The notes: a model not told the origin generated them from the sequence alone. 5,770 nt of DNA from DHVE2 group archaeon (GCA_015522955.1 WALG01000022.1:1-5770), one strand, 5' to 3'. Positions 1-5,707 are shown, numbered from the stretch's first letter. A program made the numbers and translations.

Positions 1-88
1 CCTTTTTTTTCACCTCGGTATCACAGGCATGAAAAACAGATATTAAATCGCCAATATCTCCAATAACCTTGATTCTGCTTCCGGGCAT
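1..88 (-). CDS. Partial gene, N-terminal 29 codons; possible wHTH regulator (runs off left edge)
   Basis: An ATG at 86-88 on the minus strand opens a frame with no stop to the window edge. The product begins MPGSRIKVIGDIGDL and continues through HACDTEVKKK. A BRE/TATA pair on the same strand (112-127) is centred about 27-28 bp before this ATG, as expected for a leaderless archaeal transcript, and there is no Shine-Dalgarno sequence. The alternating hydrophobic and charged start (RIKVIGD, then a short helix, then VKKK) recalls the N-termini of archaeal ArsR-like winged-helix regulators that I know as 'RIKV..D...LVP...' followed by 'VKR.V'. That family guess is from memory and weak, since only 29 residues are visible. 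The gene is divergent from the MFS transporter, so if it is a regulator, control of the neighbouring operon would be a natural hypothesis. That it is a real gene is more secure than its identity. Confidence 0.6.
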   Translation of the reverse strand, partial: MPGSRIKVIGDIGDLISVFHACDTEVKKK

Positions 89-111
89 GTATAGGATATT
101 GTTTTACGCAG

Positions 112-127
112 ATATATATTTTTGCTT
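112..127 (-). promoter_or_regulatory. BRE/TATA promoter of the left-edge gene (leaderless)
   Basis: Read on the minus strand, this is AAGCAAA (BRE-like, 121-127) followed by AATATATAT (TATA, 112-120). The TATA centre lies 27-28 bp before the ATG at 88, so transcription should start at or next to the start codon. On the plus strand the same TATA has a poor BRE (TTACGCAG), which favours the minus orientation. Confidence 0.6.
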
Positions 128-153
128 CATTTAATATTTCCAACGCTATTTTC

Positions 154-168
154 AGAAAACATTAAAAG
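154..168 (+). promoter_or_regulatory. Candidate BRE/TATA promoter of the MFS-hydrolase operon
   Basis: AGAAAAC (154-160) followed by ATTAAAAG (161-168) resembles a BRE/TATA pair and predicts a start near 190, giving a very short leader before the ATG at 198. An alternative TATA-like element, TTTAATATT at 129-137, would start near 160 and would allow the upstream ATG at 171. I cannot decide between them from sequence alone. Confidence 0.3.
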
Positions 169-197
169 GAATGGCCTCATACCATGCATGTGAGAGC

Positions 198-1502
198 ATG
201 GCAAGGAAAAAACTGATATGGAAAATTGTTCTGAGTCTTGCTTTTCTGGGATTCAGCAGAAGTGTGGGCTGGGCTCTTAACAAGGGACTCTCATTTTCTC
301 TACTCTCCAGTTATACACAATCTGCGTTCTTGAAAGGAAGTATTCTGGCTCTGGAAGGACTCATAGGAATGATTATTCCTCCCCTCGTTGGCTATTATAG
401 TGATACTCTTCGTTCAAGATATGGTAGACGAAAACCCTTCATCATAATTGGAGCGGTTATGGCCGCATTTGCAGCTCTGCTTATCTACTCCACCTACGCA
501 ATGGGAATATCCATCTGGGGTCTTGCCGCCATACTAGCATTCTTCTATCTCTCAATGCATTTTTACACTGCACAATACAGAGCATTGCTGCCCGATACTG
601 TAGAGAGTGGTCAGAGAGGCAGAGCCAGTGGTGTAATTACATTATTTGAATGGGCCGGGAACCTATTTCTTTTTGGCCTTGCAGGATATCTGATTGCTCT
701 GGCTGTAGCAGAGACCGGTGAGAAGGAAGGAATAAAAGCCCTGGCAAGTACCCCGTATCTCCAGATTCCTTATATTCTTACCGCCCTGTTTCTGATAAGC
801 GCTGCTATCCTGGTGTATCTATATGTAAAAGAATCTCCCCTACAACCTCCCAAGACACGGGAGAGTGGAATGGCATATCTTAAAAATATAGTGAAAAATA
901 GAGATTTACTAAAATTCTACTCCGCTCAAACCCTTTGGTGGATGAGTTTCGAGTTTGTGAGCATATTCCTCTATGGTATAATTGCATACATTCTCTATGG
1001 AAAAACGGACGAAGAACACATAAAAATGGTCACCTCCATGGGTTTGCTTCTCATGGCACTTTTTAATGTAACAGTGCTGATAGGCGCATTACCCGGAGGA
1101 TACATCTATGATAAAATTGGCAGAAGACTTAGCATTATAATAGGTGCATTGATTTTCTCACTACCCCAGTTATGGGGACTTTTCATTCATACTTCCATGG
1201 AGATTACAATTGCACTAACTCTTGCAGGGATAGGTTGGGGAATTCTCATGGCCTCGTCATTCCCTGTGATAGGAGATCTTTTGACCAGTTATCGAAAAGA
1301 TATGTACACTGGCCGGTATTACGGCTTCTTTGAGGCTACCCGCTCACTTCCCATTCTTCTCGCAGGCGTGCTTGGAGGAGCACTTGTCGAAGTGTTCGGA
1401 GAGAATTACAGAGTTCTGTTTCCTGTGGGGGCCATCCTTGTACTTCTGGCCATTCCCATAATATGGAGCATGAGAAAACTGGATGTGAATCGGGTGGAGT
1501 AA
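198..1502 (+). CDS. MFS transporter, SLC45/GPH-like (putative sugar or related solute carrier)
   Basis: This is a 434-residue integral membrane protein with about 12 hydrophobic helices in two halves (roughly 9-210 and 245-425), separated by a charged loop at about 211-240. MFS motif A occurs in both halves: GYYSDTLRSRYGRRKP at 65-80 and GGYIYDKIGRR at 300-310. The segment QYRALLPD...GQRGRASG (127-144) after helix 4 is typical of SLC45/GPH-like carriers, whose known members move sugars with protons or cations. The substrate here cannot be read from sequence. I chose the ATG at 198 because the product then begins MARKKLIWK directly before helix 1, with a partial Shine-Dalgarno (GTGA, 190-193). 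An in-frame ATG at 171 would add nine unlikely-looking residues (MASYHACES) but has AAAGGA immediately before it, so it stays possible. The stop is 2 bp before the hydrolase start, so the two are probably cotranscribed. Confidence 0.88.
   Translation: MARKKLIWKIVLSLAFLGFSRSVGWALNKGLSFSLLSSYTQSAFLKGSILALEGLIGMIIPPLVGYYSDTLRSRYGRRKPFIIIGAVMAAFAALLIYSTYAMGISIWGLAAILAFFYLSMHFYTAQYRALLPDTVESGQRGRASGVITLFEWAGNLFLFGLAGYLIALAVAETGEKEGIKALASTPYLQIPYILTALFLISAAILVYLYVKESPLQPPKTRESGMAYLKNIVKNRDLLKFYSAQTLWWMSFEFVSIFLYGIIAYILYGKTDEEHIKMVTSMGLLLMALFNVTVLIGALPGGYIYDKIGRRLSIIIGALIFSLPQLWGLFIHTSMEITIALTLAGIGWGILMASSFPVIGDLLTSYRKDMYTGRYYGFFEATRSLPILLAGVLGGALVEVFGENYRVLFPVGAILVLLAIPIIWSMRKLDVNRVE
1493..1499 (+). 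promoter_or_regulatory. Shine-Dalgarno deciding the hydrolase start
   Basis: GGTGGAG, lying in the last codons of the transporter gene, sits 5 bases before the ATG at 1505. It matches the archaeal anti-SD and identifies that ATG, rather than the in-frame ATG at 1463 inside the upstream gene, as the start. Confidence 0.7.
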
Positions 1503-1504
1503 TT

Positions 1505-2380
1505 ATGTTAATCTTATTTTTTATCATAGTTCTAATTTTATTGCTTTTTCTTTTTATATTTGCAGCATATGTGGCCTATCGCATGCTGAAACCGCCACGT
1601 CTCGTAGGCACCTGGAATCCGCAGGACTTGGGCTATTCCTATCAGGAAATTAAAATAAAAACAAAAGATTCTCTACTCCTTGATGCCTGGTGGATTCCAA
1701 AAGATAGCGAGAGAACTGTAATACCTCTGCATGGATATACCGTGAGCAAATGGGATCAGGTGTATATGAAAAAAATAATAAAGATTCTATTAGATGCAGG
1801 GTACAACGTACTCACATTTGATTTTCGTGCCCATGGAAAGAGTGAAGGAAATTTCACCACCACGGGATATAAGGAAGTGGAAGATTTAAAAAGTGTAATT
1901 CAATGGCTCACTGAAAAGCACCCGGATAAAGCAAAAAATATATGTTTAATAGGTTATTCAATGGGTGCCTCTGTTGCTCTCCAGTGGCCATCCATAGATA
2001 TCCCTCATGTTAAGTGTGCAATCTGCGATAGCCCTCCAATAAATATGGACGCCACTGCAAAACGAGGCTTAAAGTATTTTGCAAATCTTCCGACATGGAT
2101 TTATTATCTGGTAAAACCCATTTCACATCTTATGAACCCTGTTCCATCCTTCAATATGGAGTTACTAACCTCCAAAATCAGGGTTCCTCTTCTTCTTATT
2201 GCAGGCACCCAAGATCCTCTTGTCAAAGTTCATGAGGTAAGGCAGTTATATGAAAAAGTAAAGAAAAACAACCCCGCCGTGTATCTGTGGGTTACAGATG
2301 GTGCCCATGTGAGAAGTCTTCAGAAAAATCCTGAGGAATACAGAGAGAGAGTGCTTAGATTCCTTGCTCAACACTTGTAA
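1505..2380 (+). CDS. Membrane-anchored alpha/beta hydrolase (COG1073-like serine hydrolase)
   Basis: The 291-residue product has one N-terminal hydrophobic helix (about 2-25, Leu/Ile/Phe only) followed by a basic patch (R26, K29, R32) and an alpha/beta-hydrolase domain from about 45 to 290. Visible elements are the oxyanion-region HG (LHGYT, 75-79), FDFRAHGKSEG (105-115), the nucleophile elbow GYSMG with S152, the acid D237 in AGTQDP, and H268 in DGAHV, so the Ser-Asp-His triad is complete. The motifs fit the YqkD/COG1073 esterase-peptidase-like group, and the exact substrate is unknown. Basic residues after the helix suggest by the positive-inside rule that the catalytic domain faces the cytoplasm, but a signal anchor with an outside domain cannot be excluded. 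A start at 1463 would add 14 residues and overlap the transporter. I reject it because the Shine-Dalgarno at 1493-1499 serves the ATG at 1505. The gene probably forms an operon with the MFS gene. Confidence 0.87.
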   Translation: MLILFFIIVLILLLFLFIFAAYVAYRMLKPPRLVGTWNPQDLGYSYQEIKIKTKDSLLLDAWWIPKDSERTVIPLHGYTVSKWDQVYMKKIIKILLDAGYNVLTFDFRAHGKSEGNFTTTGYKEVEDLKSVIQWLTEKHPDKAKNICLIGYSMGASVALQWPSIDIPHVKCAICDSPPINMDATAKRGLKYFANLPTWIYYLVKPISHLMNPVPSFNMELLTSKIRVPLLLIAGTQDPLVKVHEVRQLYEKVKKNNPAVYLWVTDGAHVRSLQKNPEEYRERVLRFLAQHL

Positions 2381-2381
2381 T

Positions 2382-2963
2382 TTATCTAAATACCTCCAAA
2401 GGGCTATACCAGAAGATGGTGAGATAAATCCACAGGGAGAGCGTGATTGCTCCAATAAGTTCCGCAATAGCCACTCCCTTAAACGTGTGAAGGGCCCAGA
2501 TTGCTAAAAGCCAGGCGATTAGGAAAATAAATATTGTTATTATTCCGAATTTTCTTGCTTCCCTTTTAAATAATGCGGCAATACCAATTATAAACATGCC
2601 GAAACTCCCCAGCAAGAAAAATCCCCAACTCACGTAGTAATGGGGCCATGTACCTTCGGGAAACACCCCAATGTGCAAGAGAGAGAGCATACCGAAAAAC
2701 ATCACACCACCTCCCACCCTCGATACTTTATTTCTCCAACCACGCATGAGTCCAAGAATATAGTGCATTCCCAGCAACGCAGAGAATATAAGAGTGATAC
2801 TCAACACATAGGGATGTGAGACCCATGGATGATAGATATTTCCAAGGTCACTTATTGCATTATCAGTCAGTGAGAACCAAGAGCGATTAAAGTATATGGC
2901 TAATGGAATCCCAATGAGACTTACCACAGGTGAGAGAAGACCTGAGAGACGGTAACACCTCAT
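2382..2963 (-). CDS. DUF998 family membrane protein
   Basis: The 193-residue protein has six predicted membrane helices (about 6-25, 50-72, 84-101, 108-131, 139-158 and 163-185). Features I associate with the DUF998 family are the DNAISDLG motif after helix 1 (34-41), GVFPEG (99-104) followed by H108, and the acidic AIAELIG (165-171) in the last helix. Its length fits the family, whose biochemical role is not established. It is encoded opposite to its neighbours. The stop is 1 bp from the convergent hydrolase stop, and the start faces the HTH-regulator gene across a 171-bp region. A BRE/TATA at 2984-2998 lies about 25 bp before the ATG, so the message is probably leaderless or nearly so. AGGT abuts the ATG, too close to act as a normal Shine-Dalgarno. 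It is probably a single-gene transcription unit. Confidence 0.85.
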   Translation of the reverse strand: MRCYRLSGLLSPVVSLIGIPLAIYFNRSWFSLTDNAISDLGNIYHPWVSHPYVLSITLIFSALLGMHYILGLMRGWRNKVSRVGGGVMFFGMLSLLHIGVFPEGTWPHYYVSWGFFLLGSFGMFIIGIAALFKREARKFGIITIFIFLIAWLLAIWALHTFKGVAIAELIGAITLSLWIYLTIFWYSPLEVFR

Positions 2964-2983
2964 ACCTGTTTATTATATTTCGC

Positions 2984-2998
2984 AAATATAATGGTTTC
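2984..2998 (-). promoter_or_regulatory. BRE/TATA promoter of the DUF998 gene
   Basis: The minus strand reads GAAACCA (BRE-like, 2992-2998) then TTATATTT (TATA, 2984-2991). The centre is about 25 bp before the ATG at 2963, which predicts a start at or within a few bases of the start codon. Confidence 0.5.
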
Positions 2999-3025
2999 TA
3001 TTCATCCTTAATATTTCATTGCCTA

Positions 3026-3057
3026 TTTTTTGACTTGATTTTTAATTTTTAATTTTC
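3026..3057 (+). terminator. T-rich tract with TTTTTAA direct repeats, possible oligo-T terminator
   Basis: The plus strand carries TTTTTT at 3026-3031 and then two tandem TTTTTAA units followed by TTTTC (about 3039-3056). Archaeal intrinsic termination uses such T runs. Here it could stop plus-strand readthrough coming from the hydrolase before the regulator promoter. It may equally be plain AT-rich spacer. No hairpin is evident. Confidence 0.25.
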
Positions 3058-3095
3058 TAACTCTTTGAACCCCAGAAGTGGATAGAGGCACATTA

Positions 3096-3110
3096 CGAAA
3101 AAATTTTATA
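3096..3110 (+). promoter_or_regulatory. BRE/TATA promoter of the HTH-regulator operon (leaderless)
   Basis: CGAAAAA (BRE, 3096-3102) followed by ATTTTATA (TATA, 3103-3110). The TATA centre is 27-28 bp before the ATG at 3135 and no Shine-Dalgarno precedes that ATG, so a leaderless transcript is predicted. Confidence 0.65.
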
Positions 3111-3134
3111 GCAGTACAATAATCGTAGCGCGAG

Positions 3135-4079
3135 ATGGAGAAGGAAAAGATGCTCCGTGAGGTTCGAGAAATCCTAAATCGTGGAAGTTTCACCATAGGG
3201 GAGCCTCTGATTCCCAGTGTGAGTTTTGATTTGATAGCCAGAAGAGAGAATCTTCTTCTCATTCTCAAACTTCTTATTAACATCGATGCTCTGAGAAACG
3301 AAGTTGCCCGAGAACTTAAAATTTTAGGTAAGGAATTAGGAGGTACCCCTCTGATTATTGGAAAAAAGAGCGCCAGTGGCTCCATGCTGGACGGTGTTAT
3401 TTATTCACGTCATGGAATTCCAACAATCTCTCTTCCCACCTTCAGGGATTTCGTCCTAGAGGAGATAAGTCCACTGGTTTATTCGTCTCCAGGCGGACTC
3501 TATGTAAGAATAGACGGCAGAAAACTTAGAGATATAAGAGAGAGAAGAGGAATTTCCCTAGGAGAATTGGCAAAGATTGGAGGAGTATCCAGAAAAGCAA
3601 TACAACTCTATGAGGAGGGAATGAGTGCCGTAGTGGACATTGCACTGAAACTTGAAGAGTATCTTGGAGAGGAACTAATAGAGCCTCTTAATCTTATGGA
3701 GTTTGGAAAACTTGAGGAGGAGAGATACGATGTGATGGCGCTTATGCGGAGAGACCCTGAAATGGGTATCATCTATCGTAAACTCCTCAGCATGGGGTAC
3801 GATGTATATCTTACATTCAAATGCCCATTTGAGGCTCTAAGCAGAGATGAGACGGAACTATTTCTTACAGGAATAGGAAGAGAAGGCAATACTCTAAGAT
3901 ACAAAGCCATGAACTTCAAAATTCTCACACAAATTTTGAGAAAGAACGCTTTTATAATTGTGGAGAAACTGAGGTCAGAGGAGATGGAAGGCATTCCACT
4001 TATCCAAAAAGAGGAACTCATGGAAATGGAGCACAGAGAGGAGATAAAGAAACTGGTGAGGGAAAGGAGTGCAATATGA
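3135..4079 (+). CDS. Archaeal HTH-type transcriptional regulator (COG1395 type)
   Basis: The 314-residue protein has three parts. The N-terminal region (about 1-115) has FDLIARR (31-37), LLILKLLINID (41-51) and GTPLIIGK (70-77). A central xenobiotic-response (Cro/C1)-type HTH follows (about 130-185: KLRDIRERRGISLGELA, then GVSRKAIQLYE). The C-terminal region (about 190-314) has GYDVYLTFKCPFEAL (219-233). This arrangement and length match the archaeal 'putative HTH-type transcriptional regulatory protein' family (COG1395), conserved but uncharacterised. It presumably binds DNA through the HTH. The target and ligand are unknown. The N-terminal block weakly resembles a restriction-endonuclease-like fold. 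The start is the first possible one, since an in-frame TAG lies at 3126-3128, and it fits a leaderless promoter; M6 at 3150 is an alternative. The stop overlaps the next gene's start as ATGA, so the two should be translationally coupled. Autoregulation is plausible but not shown. Confidence 0.85.
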   Translation: MEKEKMLREVREILNRGSFTIGEPLIPSVSFDLIARRENLLLILKLLINIDALRNEVARELKILGKELGGTPLIIGKKSASGSMLDGVIYSRHGIPTISLPTFRDFVLEEISPLVYSSPGGLYVRIDGRKLRDIRERRGISLGELAKIGGVSRKAIQLYEEGMSAVVDIALKLEEYLGEELIEPLNLMEFGKLEEERYDVMALMRRDPEMGIIYRKLLSMGYDVYLTFKCPFEALSRDETELFLTGIGREGNTLRYKAMNFKILTQILRKNAFIIVEKLRSEEMEGIPLIQKEELMEMEHREEIKKLVRERSAI

Positions 4080-4720
4080 TTTCACGGATACGGAAATTCG
4101 AGATGAATGGCAAGAAACTTCTTTTCGTCGGGATAATAAAAGGACTGGTTAGTGAACGAGATTTGCTGCGCACCTTGGTTGATGAGTTTGAGCCGGAGTT
4201 ACTTCTCATAGGCATTTCTCCAGAGGAACTGAAGGGAATGAGAGAATATCTAAAAAAGCCCTTTGAGATACACCCAGATGATTATGAAGTTATATATGCT
4301 CTCAAACTGAAAAAATTTGGAGAGGTCGGAATCCCCGTTCCCGCATACCTTGAGGCTTTTGCAATATCTCGCAAGAGCGATATAGAGATGATACCTCTGG
4401 ACATACCGGAAGAAGAATATTCTGACTTATATCTGAGAAAAGTAGAGTTTTATCATATATTCCTTGCCAACAGAAGAAAGAAAAAACTTGCTAAAAAAGA
4501 TTTTGAGGCGAAGAGTCCTGAGGAATTCGTTTTACTATGGGACAGAGAAGTGAATAAAATTACGCCTTTCAAGGAGATTGAGGAAGAGAGAGAGAAATAT
4601 ATGGGAAAGAAGATAAAGGAGATTCTACAAACTAGAGAGGAAAAAAGATTACTGGTAATCCTTGAACTAGAAAGACTTCAGGGTGTGCTTTCTAATTTAA
4701 ATCTCTTACATATTACATAA
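4076..4720 (+). CDS. Degenerate TraB/PrgY-fold-like protein, coupled to the HTH regulator
   Basis: This 214-residue soluble protein is not one I recognise outright. Segment by segment it follows the order of TraB/PrgY-type proteins: a strand ending LLFVGIIKG (15-23), where the family has VGTxH; a helix; EPELLLIGISPEEL (39-52), where the family has PDVVxVEL; a helix and GIPVPAYLEAFAI...IEMIPLDI (85-110), where the family has an E-A...LIDRD segment; EEEREKYMGKKIKEI (169-183), which is like the conserved RDxYMAxKI; and a final strand RLLVILELERLQGVL (191-205), where the family has VVGxxHxxG. The usual His, Glu and second His are absent (K22, G46, R200), and the C-terminal membrane helices of classical TraB are missing. 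It would therefore be a non-catalytic scaffold or binding protein. It starts at the ATGA overlap with the HTH regulator, with GGAG 6 bases upstream. Its 3' end overlaps rlmE by 43 bp on the opposite strand. That it is a gene is well supported; the family call is inference. Confidence 0.8.
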   Translation: MISRIRKFEMNGKKLLFVGIIKGLVSERDLLRTLVDEFEPELLLIGISPEELKGMREYLKKPFEIHPDDYEVIYALKLKKFGEVGIPVPAYLEAFAISRKSDIEMIPLDIPEEEYSDLYLRKVEFYHIFLANRRKKKLAKKDFEAKSPEEFVLLWDREVNKITPFKEIEEEREKYMGKKIKEILQTREEKRLLVILELERLQGVLSNLNLLHIT

Positions 4721-5268
4721 ATTTCTGCACTTTTCGGTGAGGATGCTTTGGGTTTATGAACTTTAACCATATCAAAGTACTGTTTGCATTTTTTAACATA
4801 ATTTTTCTCCATATCACCGCGGAATATCTTGACGAGAAAATGTCCTCCGGTGCGGAGAGTATGCATCGCTATTTCTAAGGCTCTCTCAGCAAGTTCCATG
4901 GAGCGCCCGTGATCCCAAGAACTCACGCCTGAGAGTTTCGGTGCCATGTCAGAGAGTACCACATCAAAAGGAACATACTCCTTAAGACCCTCAAACACCT
5001 CATGATTTAAAACGTCCATTCTTAAGAATTTAACTCGGGGATCTCTTATTCGAAGAGGTGCAATGTCAATGGCCACCACATGCCCATTAGAACCTGTTCT
5101 CTCTAGAACTACCTGGATCCAGCCTCCAGGTGAGGCTCCCAGGTCAAGCACATGATAACCTGATTTGAGAAGATAGAACCTATCATCAATCTGTATAAGT
5201 TTGAGGGAGGCCCGGCTTTTGTAACCGCGCCTTTTTGCCTCCCAGTAATAATAATCTCGCTTATTCAA
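4678..5268 (-). CDS. rlmE: 23S rRNA (uridine-2'-O)-methyltransferase, RlmE/FtsJ family
   Basis: The 196-residue SAM-dependent methyltransferase belongs to the family that methylates the 2'-OH of U2552 (E. coli numbering) in the A loop of large-subunit rRNA. Visible are the N-terminal RDYYYWEAKRRGYKSRASLKL block, SAM motif I LDLGASPGGW (41-50), D68 after the second strand (VVAID), and the catalytic K-D-K-E tetrad K23, D107 (SDMAPKLSG), K147 (FLVKIFRGD) and E182 (SAEIYV). It is of normal length without the C-terminal TRAM domain found in some archaeal members. The start is a TTG at 5266-5268. An in-frame TAA lies two codons upstream and the next Met is at residue 84, past motif I, so TTG is effectively the only choice. 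It overlaps the gcvH stop as TTGA, with GAGG (5279-5282) 10 bases before it, which implies an operon with gcvH and coupled translation. The last 14 codons overlap the convergent gene. Confidence 0.93.
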   Translation of the reverse strand: MNKRDYYYWEAKRRGYKSRASLKLIQIDDRFYLLKSGYHVLDLGASPGGWIQVVLERTGSNGHVVAIDIAPLRIRDPRVKFLRMDVLNHEVFEGLKEYVPFDVVLSDMAPKLSGVSSWDHGRSMELAERALEIAMHTLRTGGHFLVKIFRGDMEKNYVKKCKQYFDMVKVHKPKASSPKSAEIYVICKRFKLESTP

Positions 5269-5651
5269 CTCTTATCTTCCTCTACGACTTTTATGTATTC
5301 ATCAGAACTTAGCAACTCATCCAGTTCAGACTGATTGACAAACTCAATTTCCACGAGCCAGTGCTTGTAAGGGTCTTCGTTGAGAAGTTCAGGCCTGTCC
5401 ACAACCTCTTGATTCACAGCAACAACCCTTCCAGAGACGGGAGCATAAATATCACTGGCTGCTTTCACCGATTCCACAACTCCAAGTTCATCACCCTTAC
5501 TGAGTTCTGTGCCTATCTCGGGAAGTTCAACGTAAACAATATCATTAAGTTGTTCCTGCGCATGATAGGTTATCCCAACTTTGGCTTTATTCTCACTCTC
5601 CACTTTAACCCATTCGTGGGTCTTTGTGTATTTTAAATCCTTCGGTATCAT
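5265..5651 (-). CDS. gcvH: Glycine cleavage system H protein (lipoyl carrier)
   Basis: The 128-residue lipoyl-domain protein carries the aminomethyl intermediate from glycine between the P, T and L proteins of the glycine cleavage system. It has the usual start (KYTKTHEWVKVE, 7-18), GITYHAQEQLNDIVYVELPEIG (26-47) and the lipoylation motif VESVKAASD with K63, followed by APVSG and NEDPYKHWLVEIE. The length is typical. An in-frame ATG at 5702 would add 17 residues (MRKGFLL...), but that stretch contains the TATA box (5683-5691). The ATG at 5651 has GGTGAG (5656-5661) 4 bases upstream, so I use it. No P, T or lipoate-ligase gene lies in the window. The gene is first in a pair with rlmE (TTGA overlap). 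It is divergent from the gene starting at 5747. Confidence 0.95.
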   Translation of the reverse strand: MIPKDLKYTKTHEWVKVESENKAKVGITYHAQEQLNDIVYVELPEIGTELSKGDELGVVESVKAASDIYAPVSGRVVAVNQEVVDRPELLNEDPYKHWLVEIEFVNQSELDELLSSDEYIKVVEEDKS

Positions 5652-5655
5652 ATTG

Positions 5656-5661
5656 CTCACC
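5656..5661 (-). promoter_or_regulatory. Shine-Dalgarno deciding the gcvH start
   Basis: GGTGAG on the minus strand, 4 bases before the ATG at 5651, is complementary to the archaeal 16S rRNA 3' end. It supports this start over the ATG at 5702. Confidence 0.75.
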
Positions 5662-5682
5662 GATAGGGATAATTTCATGCAC

Positions 5683-5699
5683 AATAAAAAACCTTTCCT
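5683..5699 (-). promoter_or_regulatory. BRE/TATA promoter of gcvH-rlmE
   Basis: The minus strand reads AGGAAAGG (BRE, 5692-5699) then TTTTTTATT (TATA, 5683-5691). A start is predicted near 5660-5662, giving a leader of about 10 bases that just contains the GGTGAG. Confidence 0.5.
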
Positions 5700-5707
5700 C
5701 AAAATTT

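Noticed and set aside
1463..1504. N-terminal extension of the hydrolase from the ATG at 1463
   Set aside because: It overlaps the transporter, adds a polar stretch before the membrane helix, and the Shine-Dalgarno at 1493-1499 is placed for the ATG at 1505.
1336..1527. 63-residue minus-strand ORF at the transporter-hydrolase junction
   Set aside because: It is antisense to the MFS C-terminus and has no family resemblance or promoter.
2246..2467. 73-residue minus-strand ORF across the hydrolase-DUF998 junction
   Set aside because: It overlaps both well-supported genes in other frames and has no recognisable motif.
3023..3385. 120-residue minus-strand ORF
   Set aside because: It runs antisense to the start of the HTH regulator, has Ser/Arg-rich low-complexity composition typical of a shadow frame, and matches no family I recognise.
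3773..4215. Two minus-strand ORFs (82 and 65 residues) opposite the regulator and TraB-like genes
   Set aside because: They are Ser/Leu/Arg-rich shadow translations of well-supported plus-strand genes, with no promoter or Shine-Dalgarno.
5361..5636. 91-residue plus-strand ORF opposite gcvH
   Set aside because: It is fully antisense to a clear H protein and has no recognisable domain.
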